Shown here: positions 5,115 through 5,302 of the stretch, piece after piece
How positions within the stretch are numbered: position 1 is the stretch's first letter
Layout: every line of letters begins with the position of its first letter
Source: an uncultured Anaerolineae bacterium
GTDB lineage: Bacteria > Chloroflexota > Anaerolineae > Anaerolineales > Villigracilaceae
Direction: 5' to 3'
Length of the DNA: 5,302 nt
Assembly: GCA_903882765.1 (NCBI GenBank)
Contig: CAIRYE010000140.1
Coordinates: forward strand, 1-5,302
The notes under the pieces: generated by a model
The model's input: only the letters and a program-made list of their open reading frames with translations
Database searches by the model: none
Told to the model about the DNA's origin: nothing
Program-made: the position numbers and the translations under genes

Positions 5115-5302
5115 TTTCACACAAAGAACACGAAGAAGAGCGAAGAAGAGCAAAATTAGGCGGGCATACGCTCTTTCGTAATTGCTGGGCATGACTAGCC
5201 AAGTTGGCGAAAGCCAACCCCCACAAGCCTAGCGAGGATTGTGGGGGTTGTTGGCAAAAAATCTCTATCACCCAAAGTTCAAAGTGCGGTTTCACACAAA
5301 GC
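5115..5302 (+). repeat. Structured dispersed repeat, copy D (continues past the window)
   Basis: This is the tandem partner of copy C. It starts 'tttcacacaaagaacacgaag' and ends with the same 'gcggtttcacacaaag' that begins it, so another unit probably follows outside. The conserved hairpin is GTTGGC (5203-5208), loop GAAA (5209-5212), GCCAAC (5213-5218). A 12-bp perfect stem not kept in A or C is formed by CAACCCCCACAA (5215-5226) and TTGTGGGGGTTG (5239-5250). Its left arm overlaps the right arm of the first hairpin. Confidence 0.9.

Noticed and set aside
5215..5262. Intrinsic terminator from the 12-bp stem followed by AAAAAA
   Set aside because: The run is A, not T, on the strand reading through the stem. 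On the opposite strand the T-run precedes the stem instead of following it.
4927..5302. Possible CRISPR array from the tandem repeats
   Set aside because: The units are about 175 bp with internal hairpins and no short repeat/unique spacer pattern. No cas gene is nearby.

Overview
The window looks like chromosomal DNA from an environmental bacterium of moderate GC. The mix of a WHG-type TetR regulator, atypical SDR proteins, a CPBP membrane protein and dispersed repeats rich in 'cacaaagaagagcaaag' resembles what I associate with Chloroflexota (Anaerolineae). This placement is inference from gene content and repeat style only, since no rRNA or other marker gene is present.

Left part (1-1106, + strand). 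A 5'-truncated alpha/beta-hydrolase runs in from the left edge. It keeps the fold's hallmarks but has Gly where the nucleophile Ser should be. It is followed by a small 90-residue protein with a DUF2007-like layout. Both genes read rightward.

Convergent gap (1107-1449). The gap holds two copies (A and B) of a structured repeat. Copy B runs into the stop codon of the next gene.

Central block (1450-4805, - strand). Four genes read leftward in the order TetR regulator, extended-type SDR/epimerase, CPBP-family membrane protein, NmrA-like SDR. The last three are spaced by 2 nt and 1 nt and are almost certainly one transcript. The tetR gene is 146 nt upstream of them and has a perfect inverted repeat just ahead of its start, the likely autoregulatory operator. 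The simplest reading is a ligand-responsive regulator controlling two NAD(P)-dependent Rossmann proteins and an intramembrane CPBP protein. The substrate and purpose cannot be read from the sequence.

Right part (4806-5302). This holds the tetR promoter region and then two tandem copies (C and D) of the same repeat, with a 175-bp period and running off the right edge. The repeats therefore flank the four-gene block as direct repeats. The cores of A and C differ at only 4 of 123 positions by my count. All four copies keep an identical 6-bp hairpin stem with a 4-nt loop (GAAA, GATA, GAGA, GAAA). The repeat family and its placement are the most unusual parts of the window. I saw no rRNA, tRNA, CRISPR array, transposase or integrase.
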